DNA from: Paracoccaceae bacterium
GTDB lineage: Bacteria > Pseudomonadota > Alphaproteobacteria > Rhodobacterales > Rhodobacteraceae
Length of the DNA: 64,000 nucleotides
Assembly: GCA_003567315.1 (NCBI GenBank)
Contig: PWZT01000026.1
Coordinates: 1-64,000 of the forward strand
Reading direction: 5' to 3'
A program made the translations under genes and the position numbers. The notes beneath the pieces were generated by a model. The model saw nothing but the letters and a program-made list of their open reading frames with translations, made no database searches and was not told where the DNA came from. Positions 1 to 9,050 of this stretch are shown piece after piece (position 1 is the first letter of the stretch; each line of letters starts with the position of its first letter).

Positions 1-510
1 GTCCTGGGCATTGTGAAAGCCTACACCACCCGCGTCGGCGAAGGCCCGTTCCCCACCGAACTGCACGACACCGATGGCGAGCGGCTGGGCACGCGCGGGC
101 ATGAGTTTGGCACCACCACAGGCCGCAAGCGGCGCTGCGGCTGGTTCGATGCCTGCCTCTTGCGCCAGACCTGCGCGACTTCGGGCATCACCGGCATTGC
201 GCTCACCAAGCTCGATGTGCTCGACGGGTTCGAGACGCTGAAGATCTGCGTGGGCTATGATCTCGACGGCACGCGGCTCGATTACCTGCCCACTGCCGCC
301 GAGGCACAGGCGCGCTGCACGCCTATCTATGAGGAACTGCCCGGCTGGAGCGAGTCGACCGAAGGCGCGCGAAGCTGGGCCGATCTGCCTGCCAATGCGA
401 TCAAATATGTTCGCCGCGTGGAGGAGTTGATCGACTGCCCGGTCGCGCTACTTTCCCCCTCACCCGAACGCGATGACACGATACTTGTAACGGACCCGTT
501 TGCAGATTGA
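1..510 (+). CDS. purA: Adenylosuccinate synthetase, C-terminal part (cut by window edge)
   Basis: Joins IMP and aspartate using GTP to make adenylosuccinate in the cytoplasmic AMP branch of purine synthesis. The reading frame is open from base 1, so only the last 169 residues are visible. They begin with the family signature [15 protein letters not shown], followed by [17 protein letters not shown], the [13 protein letters not shown] segment and a normal C-terminus. The P-loop-like N-terminal half lies outside the window. The TGA stop overlaps the next gene's ATG by one base, suggesting cotranslation with the small membrane protein. Identity is essentially certain; the only unusual thing is the truncation by the window. 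Confidence 0.96.
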   Translation, partial: VLGIVKAYTTRVGEGPFPTELHDTDGERLGTRGHEFGTTTGRKRRCGWFDACLLRQTCATSGITGIALTKLDVLDGFETLKICVGYDLDGTRLDYLPTAAEAQARCTPIYEELPGWSESTEGARSWADLPANAIKYVRRVEELIDCPVALLSPSPERDDTILVTDPFAD

Positions 511-734
511 TGACACTCTCCTGGAAAGCACGCAGACGCTGGGCGCTCTTTGCGCTGGTGGTGGCCTTGCCGCTCTATATCATCGTGGCCTTGAATGTCG
601 TGATGCTGTTCGAGCGCCCGCCCTTCCTGCTCGAACTCTTGATCTATGTCGTGCTGGGGCTGATATGGGCCTTCCCGCTCAAACGGCTCTTCAAGGGGAT
701 CAGCCAGCCCGACCCGGACGCGCCCAAGGAGTGA
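510..734 (+). CDS. DUF2842 small membrane protein
   Basis: A 74-residue protein with a basic N-terminus (WKARRRW) and two predicted membrane spans at about residues 12-33 and 41-57, followed by a short hydrophilic tail. This matches the DUF2842 family of alphaproteobacteria, whose function is unknown. I chose the ATG at 510 because it overlaps the purA stop (TGATG); a TTG three bases earlier is the alternative. It probably depends on purA translation. No catalytic motif is visible and no role is proposed. Confidence 0.8.
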   Translation: MTLSWKARRRWALFALVVALPLYIIVALNVVMLFERPPFLLELLIYVVLGLIWAFPLKRLFKGISQPDPDAPKE

Positions 735-737
735 CGC

Positions 738-1841
738 TCAGAGCGGCGGCGACTGGAAGAGTTGCACTTTCAGCCCGCCATGCGGCAAGAGCGGTCCCGG
801 CGTCAGCGGCAGCCCAGTGGCGTGGGCGAGCTTGCGCTCCGAGGGGACAAGCCCGACGCGCCAGCCGCTGAAGCGTTCCTTCAGGACAGAGCCAAGGCTG
901 GCATAGAGCCCGTAAAGCAGCTTCGCATTCCCGATCCGCCCGCCATAGGGTGGGTTCGCGATGATGAGACCCGGCGGCAGATCCGGGCGCGTCAGCGCGC
1001 TGATTGGCTGGCAGGCGAACGCCGTGCAGCCTTCGACGCCCGCGCGCGCAGCATTCTCGGTCGCGCTGCGGATGGCCCCCTGATCGCGGTCAAAGCCCAG
1101 AAACTGGCGCGGCGCTGTCTTCGGCTTCGTCGTGTGCAAACTGGCGAAGGCGTCAGCGTCAAACCCTGCAAGCTGCTCGAAGGCAAAGGATCGCCCGCGC
1201 CCCGCCGCAAGCCGCATCGCGATCTCGGCGGCTTCGATGATGAATGTCCCCGACCCGCACATCGGGTCGATCACCGGCTGGCTGCCATCGAACCCCATCT
1301 GTCGCAGAAACAGCGCCGCCATGGTCTCACGCAGCGGCGCCTTGCCAGTGGCGCGCTTATGCCCGCGCTTGTGCAACCCCTCGCCAGAGGTGTCGAGCGA
1401 GAGCGTGACCAGATCATCCTCGATCCGCACCATCAGGCGCAACGCCGCCGCGGGATCAACCGGCGCGCCCAGCGTCTCGGTGATGGCGCGCGCCACCCGC
1501 TGCGCGGCCGCGCCCTTGTGATAGATGCGCGAGCGCAGGCAGACCGCCTCGACCTTCACGGGCACATCCGCGCGCAGAAACTCGCCCCACGGGAATTTGC
1601 GCGCGCGCTTGTCGAGCTGCGCGAGATGTAACGCGCGGAAACTCCCGATCCGCACCAGCACCCGGCTTGCGCCACGCAGCCACAGATTGGCCCGCCAGAC
1701 ATCGCGCCATGTGCCCTGCACCTCCACACCGCCCGCGACAATCGCGGGGTCGGCAAACCCCAGAGCGCCCGCTTCGTCAGCGAGCACCGTCTCAAGGCCC
1801 GGAAGGCATGCCAGAAATAAAGGGAAGAACTGATCGCGCAT
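738..1841 (-). CDS. THUMP-domain class I RNA methyltransferase
   Basis: A 367-residue SAM-dependent RNA methyltransferase of the RlmL-N/Trm14-like group, often misnamed putative N6-adenine-specific DNA methylase. The N-terminal part (PLFLACLPGLETVLADE) begins the ferredoxin-like/THUMP region. The C-terminal Rossmann domain has the SAM-binding block DPMCGSGTFIIEAAEIA and the catalytic NPPYGGRIG motif expected for methylation of an exocyclic guanine or adenine amine. Its exact target, probably a 23S rRNA guanine, cannot be read from sequence. It is transcribed towards the DUF2842 gene, and the two stops are only three bases apart. Confidence 0.88.
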   Translation of the reverse strand: MRDQFFPLFLACLPGLETVLADEAGALGFADPAIVAGGVEVQGTWRDVWRANLWLRGASRVLVRIGSFRALHLAQLDKRARKFPWGEFLRADVPVKVEAVCLRSRIYHKGAAAQRVARAITETLGAPVDPAAALRLMVRIEDDLVTLSLDTSGEGLHKRGHKRATGKAPLRETMAALFLRQMGFDGSQPVIDPMCGSGTFIIEAAEIAMRLAAGRGRSFAFEQLAGFDADAFASLHTTKPKTAPRQFLGFDRDQGAIRSATENAARAGVEGCTAFACQPISALTRPDLPPGLIIANPPYGGRIGNAKLLYGLYASLGSVLKERFSGWRVGLVPSERKLAHATGLPLTPGPLLPHGGLKVQLFQSPPL

Positions 1842-1881
1842 TCAAGCGCGGATAGATGGAAAACCCACGCAGGACCAGTGC

Positions 1882-1961
1882 AAAAGCGCGCCCGGCGTGG
1901 CAAGCGCGGCACGCAGGTGCCGCGCGGGGGTGGGTGGGCGGGCCACGTCGGGCGCGCTTTT
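1882..1961. repeat. Long hairpin with internal hairpin and G-quadruplex motif (element R2, copy 1)
   Basis: A 20-bp outer stem pairs 1882-1901 with 1942-1961 with a single G.U. It starts with AAAA and ends with TTTT, so it can act as a terminator on either strand. Inside it lie a perfect 9-bp hairpin (904-912 pairing with 917-925, offsets from 1000) and a run G5-T-G3-T-G3-C-G3 at 1926-1942, a textbook one-base-loop G-quadruplex motif. It lies downstream of the pterin dehydratase gene. A related element is at 24622-24699. Confidence 0.7.
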
Positions 1962-1965
1962 CCCC

Positions 1966-2253
1966 TTACCCGGCGAGTTTGTCCATGCGTTTGGCGAGCT
2001 TCACGTCCAGATCCGACAGCCCGCCGATATCATGTGTCGAAAGCGTCACCTTCACGGTCTTGTAGACATTGAACCATTCAGGGTGGTGGTCGAGCTTCTC
2101 GGCCACAATCGCCACGCGGCTCATGAAGCCGAACGCCTCGATGAAATTGGCGAAGACGAACTCCTTCTCGATCGCATCGCGCCCCTCGACCATGCTCCAG
2201 CCCGCTGCCAGAAGCGGGTCCAGCACGCCACGATCCTCGATTTTCTCAGCCAT
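1966..2253 (-). CDS. phhB: Pterin-4a-carbinolamine dehydratase
   Basis: A 95-residue 4a-hydroxytetrahydrobiopterin dehydratase, which recycles the pterin cofactor of aromatic amino acid hydroxylases. The active-site block [18 protein letters not shown] is intact, followed by the [16 protein letters not shown] tail typical of the family. The frame is open well upstream, but the ATG at 2253 gives the normal family length and overlaps the end of the preceding gene by eight bases, so I start there. It is last in a three-gene operon with the acyltransferase-like gene and the peroxiredoxin. No phenylalanine hydroxylase gene is visible nearby. Confidence 0.93.
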   Translation of the reverse strand: MAEKIEDRGVLDPLLAAGWSMVEGRDAIEKEFVFANFIEAFGFMSRVAIVAEKLDHHPEWFNVYKTVKVTLSTHDIGGLSDLDVKLAKRMDKLAG

Positions 2254-3427
2254 TCTGCCCTCCGTCGGTCTTGCGAAACGGTGCGTATTCAGACAGCGCG
2301 CGCATCTCGTAATCGATCGCACGCCCCTCATCATCCAGATAGCGCGCAACAGCCCGGTGAAACCCGGCCTCGGGAAAAAAATGCAGCGAATGCACTTTCG
2401 CAGGCATGTATCCGCGCGCAAGCTTGTGCGTGCCCTGCGCCCCGGCCTCGACCTGCGCGAGCCCGTGCGCAATCGCGAAATCCATCGCCTGATAATAGCA
2501 AAGCTCGAAATGCAGGCAGGGGTGATCTTCGATACAGCCCCAATAGCGCCCGTAAAGCGTGTCCTGCGCGATGAAGTTCAGAGCGCCTGCCACAGGCACC
2601 CCGTCCCGCTCTGCCAGCACCAGCAGCACATCCTCGCGCATGCTCTCCTGCACCAGATCGAAGAATTGCCGCGTCAGATAGGGCGTGCCCCATTTGCGCG
2701 CGCCCGTGTCCTGATAGAACTGCCAGAACGCGTCCCAATGCCCCGGTTGCAGCGCCTCGCCAGTGAGTTGCCGGATCGTGCCGCCAAAGCCCTGCGCCGT
2801 GGCGCGTTCCTTGCGGATGGTCTTGCGCTTGCGCGACGACAAGGCCGCGAGAAACGCATCGAAACTGTCATATCCTCGGTTTTGCCAGTGAAACTGCTCG
2901 GTCACGCGGTGCAGATAACCAGCCTCCGCCCCGCGCGCAGCCTCCTCTGCCGTGCAGAAGGTCACATGCGCCGATGACAGCGCATTGTCGCGCGCGATCT
3001 GCGCCATGGCCTGCAGGATCGCGCCCGCGCCCATCTCATCAAACCCTCGGCGGCACAGAAACCGCCGCCCCGTTGCAGGCGTGAAAGGCACCGCGATCTG
3101 GAGTTTCGGATAATACCGCCCGCCGGCCCGCGCATAGCCCTGCGCGAAGGCATGATCGAAAATATACTCGCCCTGCGAATGCGATTTCACATAGAGCGGC
3201 GCGCAGGCCACAAGCTGCCCACCCTGATGCACGAGAAGATGGCGCGGCTCCCATCCAGTGCCGGGCCCGACCGAGCCGGATTGCTCCAGCGCGCGCAGAA
3301 ACCGATGCGTGGTGAACGGGTCAAGTGCCGGTTGCGCGCCCTCTGGGTTGGCGCAGGCGTCCCATGCATCCGGGTCGACCTGCGCCAGATCCTCACTCAA
3401 CGTGACCGAGAGCGCGCTTCCATCCAT
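2246..3427 (-). CDS. GNAT-like / peptidogalycan biosynthesis (COG3146) protein
   Basis: A 393-residue protein matching the DUF482/COG3146 family, a FemAB/GNAT-fold group annotated as N-acetyltransferase or peptidogalycan biosynthesis protein. Visible landmarks are the N-terminal DPDAWDAC and [14 protein letters not shown] segments, [13 protein letters not shown] in the middle, LYGRYWGC, and the C-terminal [21 protein letters not shown] region. The ATG at 3427 overlaps the peroxiredoxin stop (ATGA); a GTG one codon upstream is possible. Substrate is unknown. It sits between a peroxiredoxin and a pterin dehydratase gene, neither of which tells its job. Confidence 0.85.
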   Translation of the reverse strand: MDGSALSVTLSEDLAQVDPDAWDACANPEGAQPALDPFTTHRFLRALEQSGSVGPGTGWEPRHLLVHQGGQLVACAPLYVKSHSQGEYIFDHAFAQGYARAGGRYYPKLQIAVPFTPATGRRFLCRRGFDEMGAGAILQAMAQIARDNALSSAHVTFCTAEEAARGAEAGYLHRVTEQFHWQNRGYDSFDAFLAALSSRKRKTIRKERATAQGFGGTIRQLTGEALQPGHWDAFWQFYQDTGARKWGTPYLTRQFFDLVQESMREDVLLVLAERDGVPVAGALNFIAQDTLYGRYWGCIEDHPCLHFELCYYQAMDFAIAHGLAQVEAGAQGTHKLARGYMPAKVHSLHFFPEAGFHRAVARYLDDEGRAIDYEMRALSEYAPFRKTDGGQNG

Positions 3428-3915
3428 CACATCGCCGCGAGCAGCGCTTCGCCGACCGACCGCTCGCAGGCGCCCGGTTTTTCCTCGGTCTGCAACACCG
3501 TGACCTTGCCATCCTCGACCACCATGGCATAGCGCTGCGAGCGGTCATGAAATCCGACCACAGGCGCGCTGAACTCCATGCCGAGCGCTTTCGTGAAGCT
3601 GCCATCCGCGTCGGCCAGCAAATGCAGCCCGGCCTCTTCTGCCCCGCTCTGCTCGGCCCAGGCTTTCATCACGAAGGGGTCATTGACGGACACGCAGATG
3701 ATGTCCTCCACCCCCTTTTCGGCCAGCGCGTCCTTGCTGCGCATGAAGCTGGGCAGATGCGCGGCGCTGCAGGTGCGCGAAAAAGCGCCCGGCAGACCGA
3801 AAATCACGACCTTGCGACCCTTGGTCAGCGCGGCAAGGTTTACTTCTTCGGGGCCAGACTCCCCCATTTTCAGAAAAGTGGCCTCTGGCAGCGTGGCCCC
3901 GGCGGTGATCGTCAT
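3427..3915 (-). CDS. Peroxiredoxin, Prx5 (AhpE/type II) family
   Basis: A 162-residue thiol peroxidase reducing hydrogen peroxide and alkyl hydroperoxides. The peroxidatic motif is LPGAFSRTCS with Cys49; most relatives have GAFTPTCS, so Ser-Arg replaces Thr-Pro, but the P-x3-(S/T)-x2-C pattern is kept. A second cysteine near residue 150 (PGACERS) could act as the resolving residue. The frame then reads VGFHDRSQRYAMVVEDGKV, the usual Prx5 C-terminal part. It is first in the operon with the COG3146 and pterin dehydratase genes. Confidence 0.92.
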   Translation of the reverse strand: MTITAGATLPEATFLKMGESGPEEVNLAALTKGRKVVIFGLPGAFSRTCSAAHLPSFMRSKDALAEKGVEDIICVSVNDPFVMKAWAEQSGAEEAGLHLLADADGSFTKALGMEFSAPVVGFHDRSQRYAMVVEDGKVTVLQTEEKPGACERSVGEALLAAM

Positions 3916-3999
3916 ATGTGTATCCTCGTTCTGTTATGGATATCCGTGCGCGAGACATAGTATAGCCAGCAGCAGCGACCAGTGGAAAAGGGCAACAGA

Positions 4000-5202
4000 A
4001 TGAAGCGGATCGTGGTAGTTGGGGCTGGACAGGCCGGCGCGTTGCTGGTCGCGAAACTGCGCGGGCTGGGCTTTGACGGCCAGATCACGCTGGTCGGCGC
4101 GGAACCCGTGCCCCCCTATCAGCGCCCGCCGCTGTCGAAAGCCTATCTGTTGGGCGAGATGGCGCTGGAGCGGCTGTTCCTGCGCCCCGAGAGCTTTTAC
4201 ACGGAACACGACATAGACCTGCGTCTTGGCGCGAAGGTGACATCAATCGACCCGGACGCGCGCAGGCTGCGCCTTGGCGCCGAGGTGGTGGAGTATGACG
4301 CGCTCGCGCTCACCACAGGCTCGCTCGCGCGCCAACTGCCTGTTGCGATGGGGGGCGCGCTCCGGGGCGTCCATGTCGTGCGCAGCCTCGCCGATGTCGA
4401 TGCGATGGCCCCCGAATTCCGGCCTGGACGTCGCGTGATCATCGTGGGCGGGGGCTATATCGGGCTGGAGGCGGCGGCGGTGGCGGCGAAAAAAGGGCTG
4501 GAGGTCACAGTTCTGGAAATGGCCCCGCGCATCCTGCAACGCGTGGCCGCGCCCGAGACATCCGCGGCCATCCGCGCGCTGCACGAGGCGCATGGCGTGC
4601 GAATCCTGGACTCGACCGGGCTGGAACGGATCGAGGGCGAGGCGGCTGTCACGGGCGTCCGCCTGTCAGAGGGCACCTGGCTCGCAGCCGATTTCGTGAT
4701 CGCAGGTATCGGTATCCTGCCCGCCACAGAGCTGGCCGAAACCGCAGGGCTCGCGCTCGACAATGGCATCCGCACCGATACGCAGGGCCGCACATCCGAT
4801 CCGCATATCTGGGCCGCTGGCGATTGCGCCTCCTTCCCGTGGCGCGGCACGCGCATAAGGCTGGAATCGGTGCAGAACGCCATCGATCAGGCCGAGCTTG
4901 TCGCCGCCAACATGCTGGGCGCGGGCAAGGATTATGACCCGGTGCCGTGGTTCTGGTCGGATCAATATGACATGAAGCTCCAGATCGCGGGGCTCAATAC
5001 CGGCTATGACCGCGTTGTGGTCCGCGCGGGCGCGGCGCGCAGCCATTGGTATTACGCAGGCGAGAAGTTTCTGGCAGTCGATGCGCTCAATGACCCGCGC
5101 GCCTACATGGTCGGCAAGCGCCTGCTGGAACAGGGCCGCAGCCCGGACCCGGCGGCCATCGCCGACCCTGCCAGTGATCTCAAGGCGTTGCTGCGCGCAT
5201 GA
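4000..5202 (+). CDS. FAD-dependent NAD(P)H:ferredoxin reductase-like oxidoreductase
   Basis: A 400-residue flavoprotein like rhodocoxin/putidaredoxin reductases, which pass electrons from NAD(P)H to a small iron-sulfur protein. The N-terminal FAD fold is VVVGAGQAGALLVAKLRGLG, then PYQRPPLSKAYL. A second dinucleotide fold (VIIVGGGYIGLEAAAVA) starts near residue 145, AAGDCASFP binds FAD again, and a reductase C-terminal domain follows (WFWSDQYDMKLQIAG). I start at ATG 4000, preceded by AAAAGGG, rather than the in-frame GTG at 3982. The next gene overlaps its stop (ATGA). No ferredoxin or P450 gene is adjacent, so its partner is unknown. Confidence 0.88.
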   Translation: MKRIVVVGAGQAGALLVAKLRGLGFDGQITLVGAEPVPPYQRPPLSKAYLLGEMALERLFLRPESFYTEHDIDLRLGAKVTSIDPDARRLRLGAEVVEYDALALTTGSLARQLPVAMGGALRGVHVVRSLADVDAMAPEFRPGRRVIIVGGGYIGLEAAAVAAKKGLEVTVLEMAPRILQRVAAPETSAAIRALHEAHGVRILDSTGLERIEGEAAVTGVRLSEGTWLAADFVIAGIGILPATELAETAGLALDNGIRTDTQGRTSDPHIWAAGDCASFPWRGTRIRLESVQNAIDQAELVAANMLGAGKDYDPVPWFWSDQYDMKLQIAGLNTGYDRVVVRAGAARSHWYYAGEKFLAVDALNDPRAYMVGKRLLEQGRSPDPAAIADPASDLKALLRA

Positions 5203-5774
5203 GGATCGTGGGCGGGCGCGCGCGGGGGCTGAAACTGGCCGATCTCGGTGCGGGCGACGCGCAGGCCCATCTGCGCCCGACTTCGGACCGTGTGCGCGAG
5301 GCGATCTTCAACCTGCTCATCAATGGCGCGGACCCGGTCGCGCTGGAAGGCGCGCGCGTGCTCGATCTCTTCGCAGGCACTGGCGCGCTGGGGCTCGAGG
5401 CGCTCTCGCGCGGGGCGGCGCAGTGCACTTTCGTCGATGACGGGGCCACTGCGCGCGCGCTCCTACGCCAGAATATCGAGAAGATGCGCGCCATGGGCGT
5501 GACCAAGGTATTCCGGCGCGATGCAACAAGGCTCGGCGAGAATCGCGGCCCGGCTTTCAACCTTGTCTTTCTCGATCCGCCCTATGGGATGGGTCTTGGC
5601 GAGAAAGCCCTCGCCTCGGCCCATGCAGGCGGCTGGCTCGCGCCGGGCGCGCGCATTGTCTGGGAGGACGCACAGCCCCAACCGGCGCCACCGGGCTTCA
5701 CCCTGATCGACCAGCGCCGCTATGGTGACACCCATGTCACATTCCTCGCTTGTGAAAGCCCGCATGCGCCCTGA
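5199..5774 (+). CDS. rsmD: 16S rRNA (guanine(966)-N2)-methyltransferase
   Basis: A 191-residue SAM-dependent methyltransferase modifying G966 of 16S rRNA. It opens with the family signature MRIVGGRARGLKL and RPTSDRVREAIFNLL. The SAM motif is DLFAGTGALGLEALSRGA near residue 50, and the catalytic motif LVFLDPPYGMGLG is at about residue 122. Its start overlaps the reductase stop by four bases, and its last codons overlap the HAD hydrolase start, so the three genes form one translationally coupled operon. Confidence 0.93.
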   Translation: MRIVGGRARGLKLADLGAGDAQAHLRPTSDRVREAIFNLLINGADPVALEGARVLDLFAGTGALGLEALSRGAAQCTFVDDGATARALLRQNIEKMRAMGVTKVFRRDATRLGENRGPAFNLVFLDPPYGMGLGEKALASAHAGGWLAPGARIVWEDAQPQPAPPGFTLIDQRRYGDTHVTFLACESPHAP

Positions 5775-6411
5775 TCTTGTCATCTTCGATTGCGACGGCG
5801 TCGTTGTGGATAGCGAAGGCATCACCAACCAGTATATCCGCGATGAACTGGCCGAACATGGCCTCGACCTGCCGCTCGGGCAGATCATGTCGCTTTTCGT
5901 GGGCGGCACGATTGCCGGGCTTGCAGACCGCGCCCGCGAGATGGGTGCTGCGCTGCCCGAGACTTGGGTCGAGGAGTTTTATCCTAGTGTCTGCGACAGG
6001 CTCGCCCAAGGCACGCCAATGATCGAAGGCATTATCGACGTGCTGGAGGCGCTCGATACAGCGCAAGTTTCGTATTGCATCGGCTCGAACGGGCGGCATG
6101 CGAAAATGGCGGCCACGCTCGGCCAGCATCCGGAACTTGTGGCGCGGTTCACGCGAAATGTCTTCGCCGCGCAGGATGTTGCAGCGCCCAAGCCCGCGCC
6201 CGATCTGTTCCTGCATGCAGCCTGCGTGATGGGCCACAGCCCGGCCAGCGCGGTGGTGATCGAAGACAGCCCGACCGGCGCAAAAGCCGCCCGCGCCGCC
6301 GGGATGCGCTGTTTCGGCTATGCGCCCGAAGATGATGGCGCGCGCCTGAAGGCGCAGGGCGCAGAGGTCTTTCACGACATGCGCGATCTTCCCCGCCTGC
6401 TGGCGCTCTGA
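5764..6411 (+). CDS. HAD-superfamily hydrolase (phosphoglycolate phosphatase-like)
   Basis: A 215-residue haloacid dehalogenase family phosphatase. Motif I is FDCDGVVVDSEG right at the N-terminus, with Asp nucleophile and acid/base. Motif II is CIGSNGR, the motif III lysine is in KPAPDLFLHAA, and motif IV is VVIEDSPTGAKAA. A cap domain between motifs I and II makes it subfamily IA, near beta-phosphoglucomutase and GPP-like phosphatases. The ATG at 5764 overlaps the rsmD end by 11 bases and gives the normal start; a GTG at 5722 would add a poor 14-residue extension. The substrate is not predictable. Confidence 0.87.
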   Translation: MRPDLVIFDCDGVVVDSEGITNQYIRDELAEHGLDLPLGQIMSLFVGGTIAGLADRAREMGAALPETWVEEFYPSVCDRLAQGTPMIEGIIDVLEALDTAQVSYCIGSNGRHAKMAATLGQHPELVARFTRNVFAAQDVAAPKPAPDLFLHAACVMGHSPASAVVIEDSPTGAKAARAAGMRCFGYAPEDDGARLKAQGAEVFHDMRDLPRLLAL

Positions 6412-6466
6412 GTCAGACCCGCTCCTGATCAGCCTGCCCCGGCCGATACGAGTCAGCGCGCCTTGC

Positions 6467-6520
6467 CTTCATCTTGCCCAAAATACTCTCGCCGAAGGCA
6501 GCGCGCCCTCAGGCGCGCTT
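6467..6520 (-). repeat. Dispersed intergenic element R1, full copy 1
   Basis: Read on the minus strand it is an 8-bp GC hairpin (AGCGCGCC type, four-base loop), a mini-hairpin GCCTTCGGC, then GAGAGTATTTTGGG and CAAGATGAAG. The hairpin plus TATTTT looks like a terminator, and here it lies downstream of the minus-strand TPP enzyme gene. Near-identical copies occur at 20535-20586, 30250-30305 and 33041-33094, with short relatives at 42287-42310 and 47488-47509. Confidence 0.8.
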
Positions 6521-6601
6521 AACCCCCGGAGGCGACACGCACCACATGGCGCGCAGCCGCACCGACGACAGGTGCATGCCTCAACTCGATCGAGCGGCGC
6601 A

Positions 6602-8260
6602 CTACTCCCGCGCCAGAGCCTGCGCTTGCGCCACCGTCAGCCCGGGCGACAGCGCATCCGGATCCAGCACCAATTCGATCACCGCAGGCACCCCTGCAGC
6701 ACTTGCGCGCTCAAAAGCGGGCATGAACTCCTCGGTCCGCTCTACCCGCTCGCCATGCCCGCCATAGGCCCGCGCGAGATCGGCGTAATCGGGGTTGAAC
6801 ATCTGCGTGCCGCTCACCCGCCCCGGATAGGTTTTTTCCTGATGCATCCGGATCGTGCCATATTGGCCATTATTGCACACAACGACCACGATATTCGCCC
6901 CGTATTGCCGCGCCGTGGACATCTCGTTAAGCGTCATCTGGAAACACCCATCGCCCGCAAAGCAGATCACGGGTCGGTCGGGGTGCTCCAGCTTCGCGGC
7001 AATCGCGGCGGGAAAGCCATAGCCCATCGAGCCCGAGGTCGGCGCGAGATGCCCGGGAAAGGCGCGCGCGCGCAGATAGCGATGCAGGAAGGCCGCGTAA
7101 TTGCCTGCGCCATTGGTGACGATCGCGTTTTCCGGCAGATGCTCGGAAAGCTGGTGGATGACCTGTTCGAGTTTCACATCCCCCGGTGTCTCGCGCGGCG
7201 TCACCCAATCGAGGTAATCCGCCCGCGCCGCTTGCGTCCATGCGCTCCAATCGGCATGCGCGGGCGCCTCGCGCCGCGCCAGCCGCGCGATCACATCGAC
7301 CGCAGGCGCGGCAAGCCCCAGATCGGGGCGGAACACCCGGCCCAACTCATCGGGGTCAGGATGGATATGCAGGATGGTCTTGCCGGGAGCCGCCGGGTTG
7401 ACCAGCTCATAGCTGCCCGTCGCGATATCGCCCAGCCGCGCGCCCAGCACCAGCAGGCAGTCGGCCTCGCGCATCCGCTGCGCAAGTTTCGGGTTCATCC
7501 CGACGGCCAGATCGCCCGCGTAATTCGGGTGCAGATTGTCGATCCGGTCCATCCGCCGGAAGGTCACGCAGACCGGCAGGCCGAAAGTCTTGGCGAATTG
7601 CGCCAGCCCCTCGGCTGCTGCCGTGGACCAGACCGAGCCCCCCGCGATCACCAGCGGGCGCTTGGCCGCGCAGAGCTTTTCCAGCACCGCGTCGATCTGC
7701 TCACCACAGACAGAGGGCGGGGCTGCACCGACCGGCGGCAGATCGGGCACATCCGCGCGTGCCGAGAGCATGTTTTCTGGCAGCGCCAGCACGACCGGGC
7801 CGGGGCGGCCTGACTGTGCCTGATGGAAGGCGCGGCTGATATATTCCGGCAGGCGCTCGGTATGGTCGATCTCGGCGGCCCATTTCGCGAGCGGCTTGAA
7901 AAACTCGCGGTAATTGACCTCCTGAAACGCCTCGCGGTCGCGATGGCGATTGTCGATCTGGCCCACGAACATGATCAGCGGCGTCGAATCCTGCCGCGCC
8001 ACATGAATACCCGCCGAGGCATTGCTCGCCCCCGGCCCGCGCGTGACGAACACGATCCCGGGCTGGCCCGTCAGCTTGGCATGGGCATCGGCCATCATGC
8101 AGGCCCCGCCCTCGTGACGGCACACGATATTCTCGATCCCCGACTCGTAAAGCCCGTCCAGCGCGGCCAGAAAACTCTCGCCCGGAACCGAAAAGACGCG
8201 GCGCACGCCCTGCGCCTTGAGTTGGTCCACCAGTATCTGCCCGCCATGCCGTTCTGCCAT
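6602..8260 (-). CDS. Thiamine pyrophosphate-dependent enzyme, acetolactate synthase-like
   Basis: A 552-residue TPP enzyme of the acetolactate synthase/benzoylformate decarboxylase superfamily. Glu50 in VCRHEGGACMM is the TPP-activating residue. RGPGASNASAG follows, then the middle domain (FAKTFGLPVCVTFRRMDRI), and the C-terminal TPP/Mg site GDGCFQMTLNEMSTARQYG ending in CNNGQYG. The family's exact reaction varies, so this should be called ilvB-like rather than acetolactate synthase: no regulatory small subunit (ilvH) gene is adjacent. It is a single gene, divergent from the FMN reductase, and followed by an R1 element that may terminate it. Confidence 0.87.
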   Translation of the reverse strand: MAERHGGQILVDQLKAQGVRRVFSVPGESFLAALDGLYESGIENIVCRHEGGACMMADAHAKLTGQPGIVFVTRGPGASNASAGIHVARQDSTPLIMFVGQIDNRHRDREAFQEVNYREFFKPLAKWAAEIDHTERLPEYISRAFHQAQSGRPGPVVLALPENMLSARADVPDLPPVGAAPPSVCGEQIDAVLEKLCAAKRPLVIAGGSVWSTAAAEGLAQFAKTFGLPVCVTFRRMDRIDNLHPNYAGDLAVGMNPKLAQRMREADCLLVLGARLGDIATGSYELVNPAAPGKTILHIHPDPDELGRVFRPDLGLAAPAVDVIARLARREAPAHADWSAWTQAARADYLDWVTPRETPGDVKLEQVIHQLSEHLPENAIVTNGAGNYAAFLHRYLRARAFPGHLAPTSGSMGYGFPAAIAAKLEHPDRPVICFAGDGCFQMTLNEMSTARQYGANIVVVVCNNGQYGTIRMHQEKTYPGRVSGTQMFNPDYADLARAYGGHGERVERTEEFMPAFERASAAGVPAVIELVLDPDALSPGLTVAQAQALARE

Positions 8261-8383
8261 GTCATCCTCTTCTTCACATGTTCACTTCCAGTTTGCGAGA
8301 TAACGCAGGCAGGTACAACTGCCAGCATTGCTTTCTGCGAACACTGTCATAGCTAGAGGGGCGAACCGGAATAAGGAGTAATC

Positions 8384-8944
8384 ATGTCTGATTTGAAACT
8401 CGTTGGCATCTGTGGCTCGCTGCGCAAGGACTCGTGGAACCGCAAACTTCTCCATGCGGCGCGCGACGCATTCGGCCCTGCGCAATTCACCGAAGGCAAT
8501 TTGCGCCTGCCGCTGTTCGATGAAGATCTGGAGGCCAAGGGCGTCCCCGAAGAGGTCAAGACGTTGAAATCGCAGATCGAATCGGCCGATGCCGTGATCA
8601 TCGCCTGCCCCGAATACAACAAGGCCCCGCCCGGCGTGCTGAAAAACGCGCTCGACTGGCTCAGCCGCGGTGGCGCGCCCTGGGCGGACAAGCCTGTCGC
8701 CATCGTCTCCGCATCCGCGGGCCGCGCGGGGGGCGAGCGCTCGCAATTCGCCCTGCGCCTGATGATGGTGGCCTTCCGCCCCCATCTGCTGCAAGGCCCG
8801 GAAGTGCTGGTCGCCAGCCCGTCCAAGGCGTTCGACGACAAGGGCAATCTGACTGACGAGATGGCGGCGAAACTGCTGGGTGAATTGATGGACGGTCTGC
8901 GGCAGGCCGCCGAGGCGCGCACCAGACAGGCCGAGCACGCGTGA
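8384..8944 (+). CDS. NADPH-dependent FMN reductase family protein
   Basis: A 186-residue flavodoxin-fold oxidoreductase of the NADPH_dep_FMN_red family (ChrR/YieF-like), which uses NAD(P)H to reduce FMN, quinones or metal ions. The phosphate-binding loop is GICGSLRKDSWNRKLL at residues 7-22, and the FMN ring-binding loop is CPEYNKAPPGVLKNALDWLSR around residue 75. The ATG at 8384 is preceded by AAGGAGTAATC, a strong ribosome binding site. It is divergent from the TPP enzyme gene across 123 bases that must hold both promoters. Confidence 0.9.
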   Translation: MSDLKLVGICGSLRKDSWNRKLLHAARDAFGPAQFTEGNLRLPLFDEDLEAKGVPEEVKTLKSQIESADAVIIACPEYNKAPPGVLKNALDWLSRGGAPWADKPVAIVSASAGRAGGERSQFALRLMMVAFRPHLLQGPEVLVASPSKAFDDKGNLTDEMAAKLLGELMDGLRQAAEARTRQAEHA

Positions 8945-9050
8945 CGCGCATCGGGAGCGGTCTTTTCACGCTGCCCGGCGACGAAAAACTTGATATGCGG
9001 CGCGATATTGGTCACTTTCTGCAATAACAAGCCATCAAGGAGGGAACACG

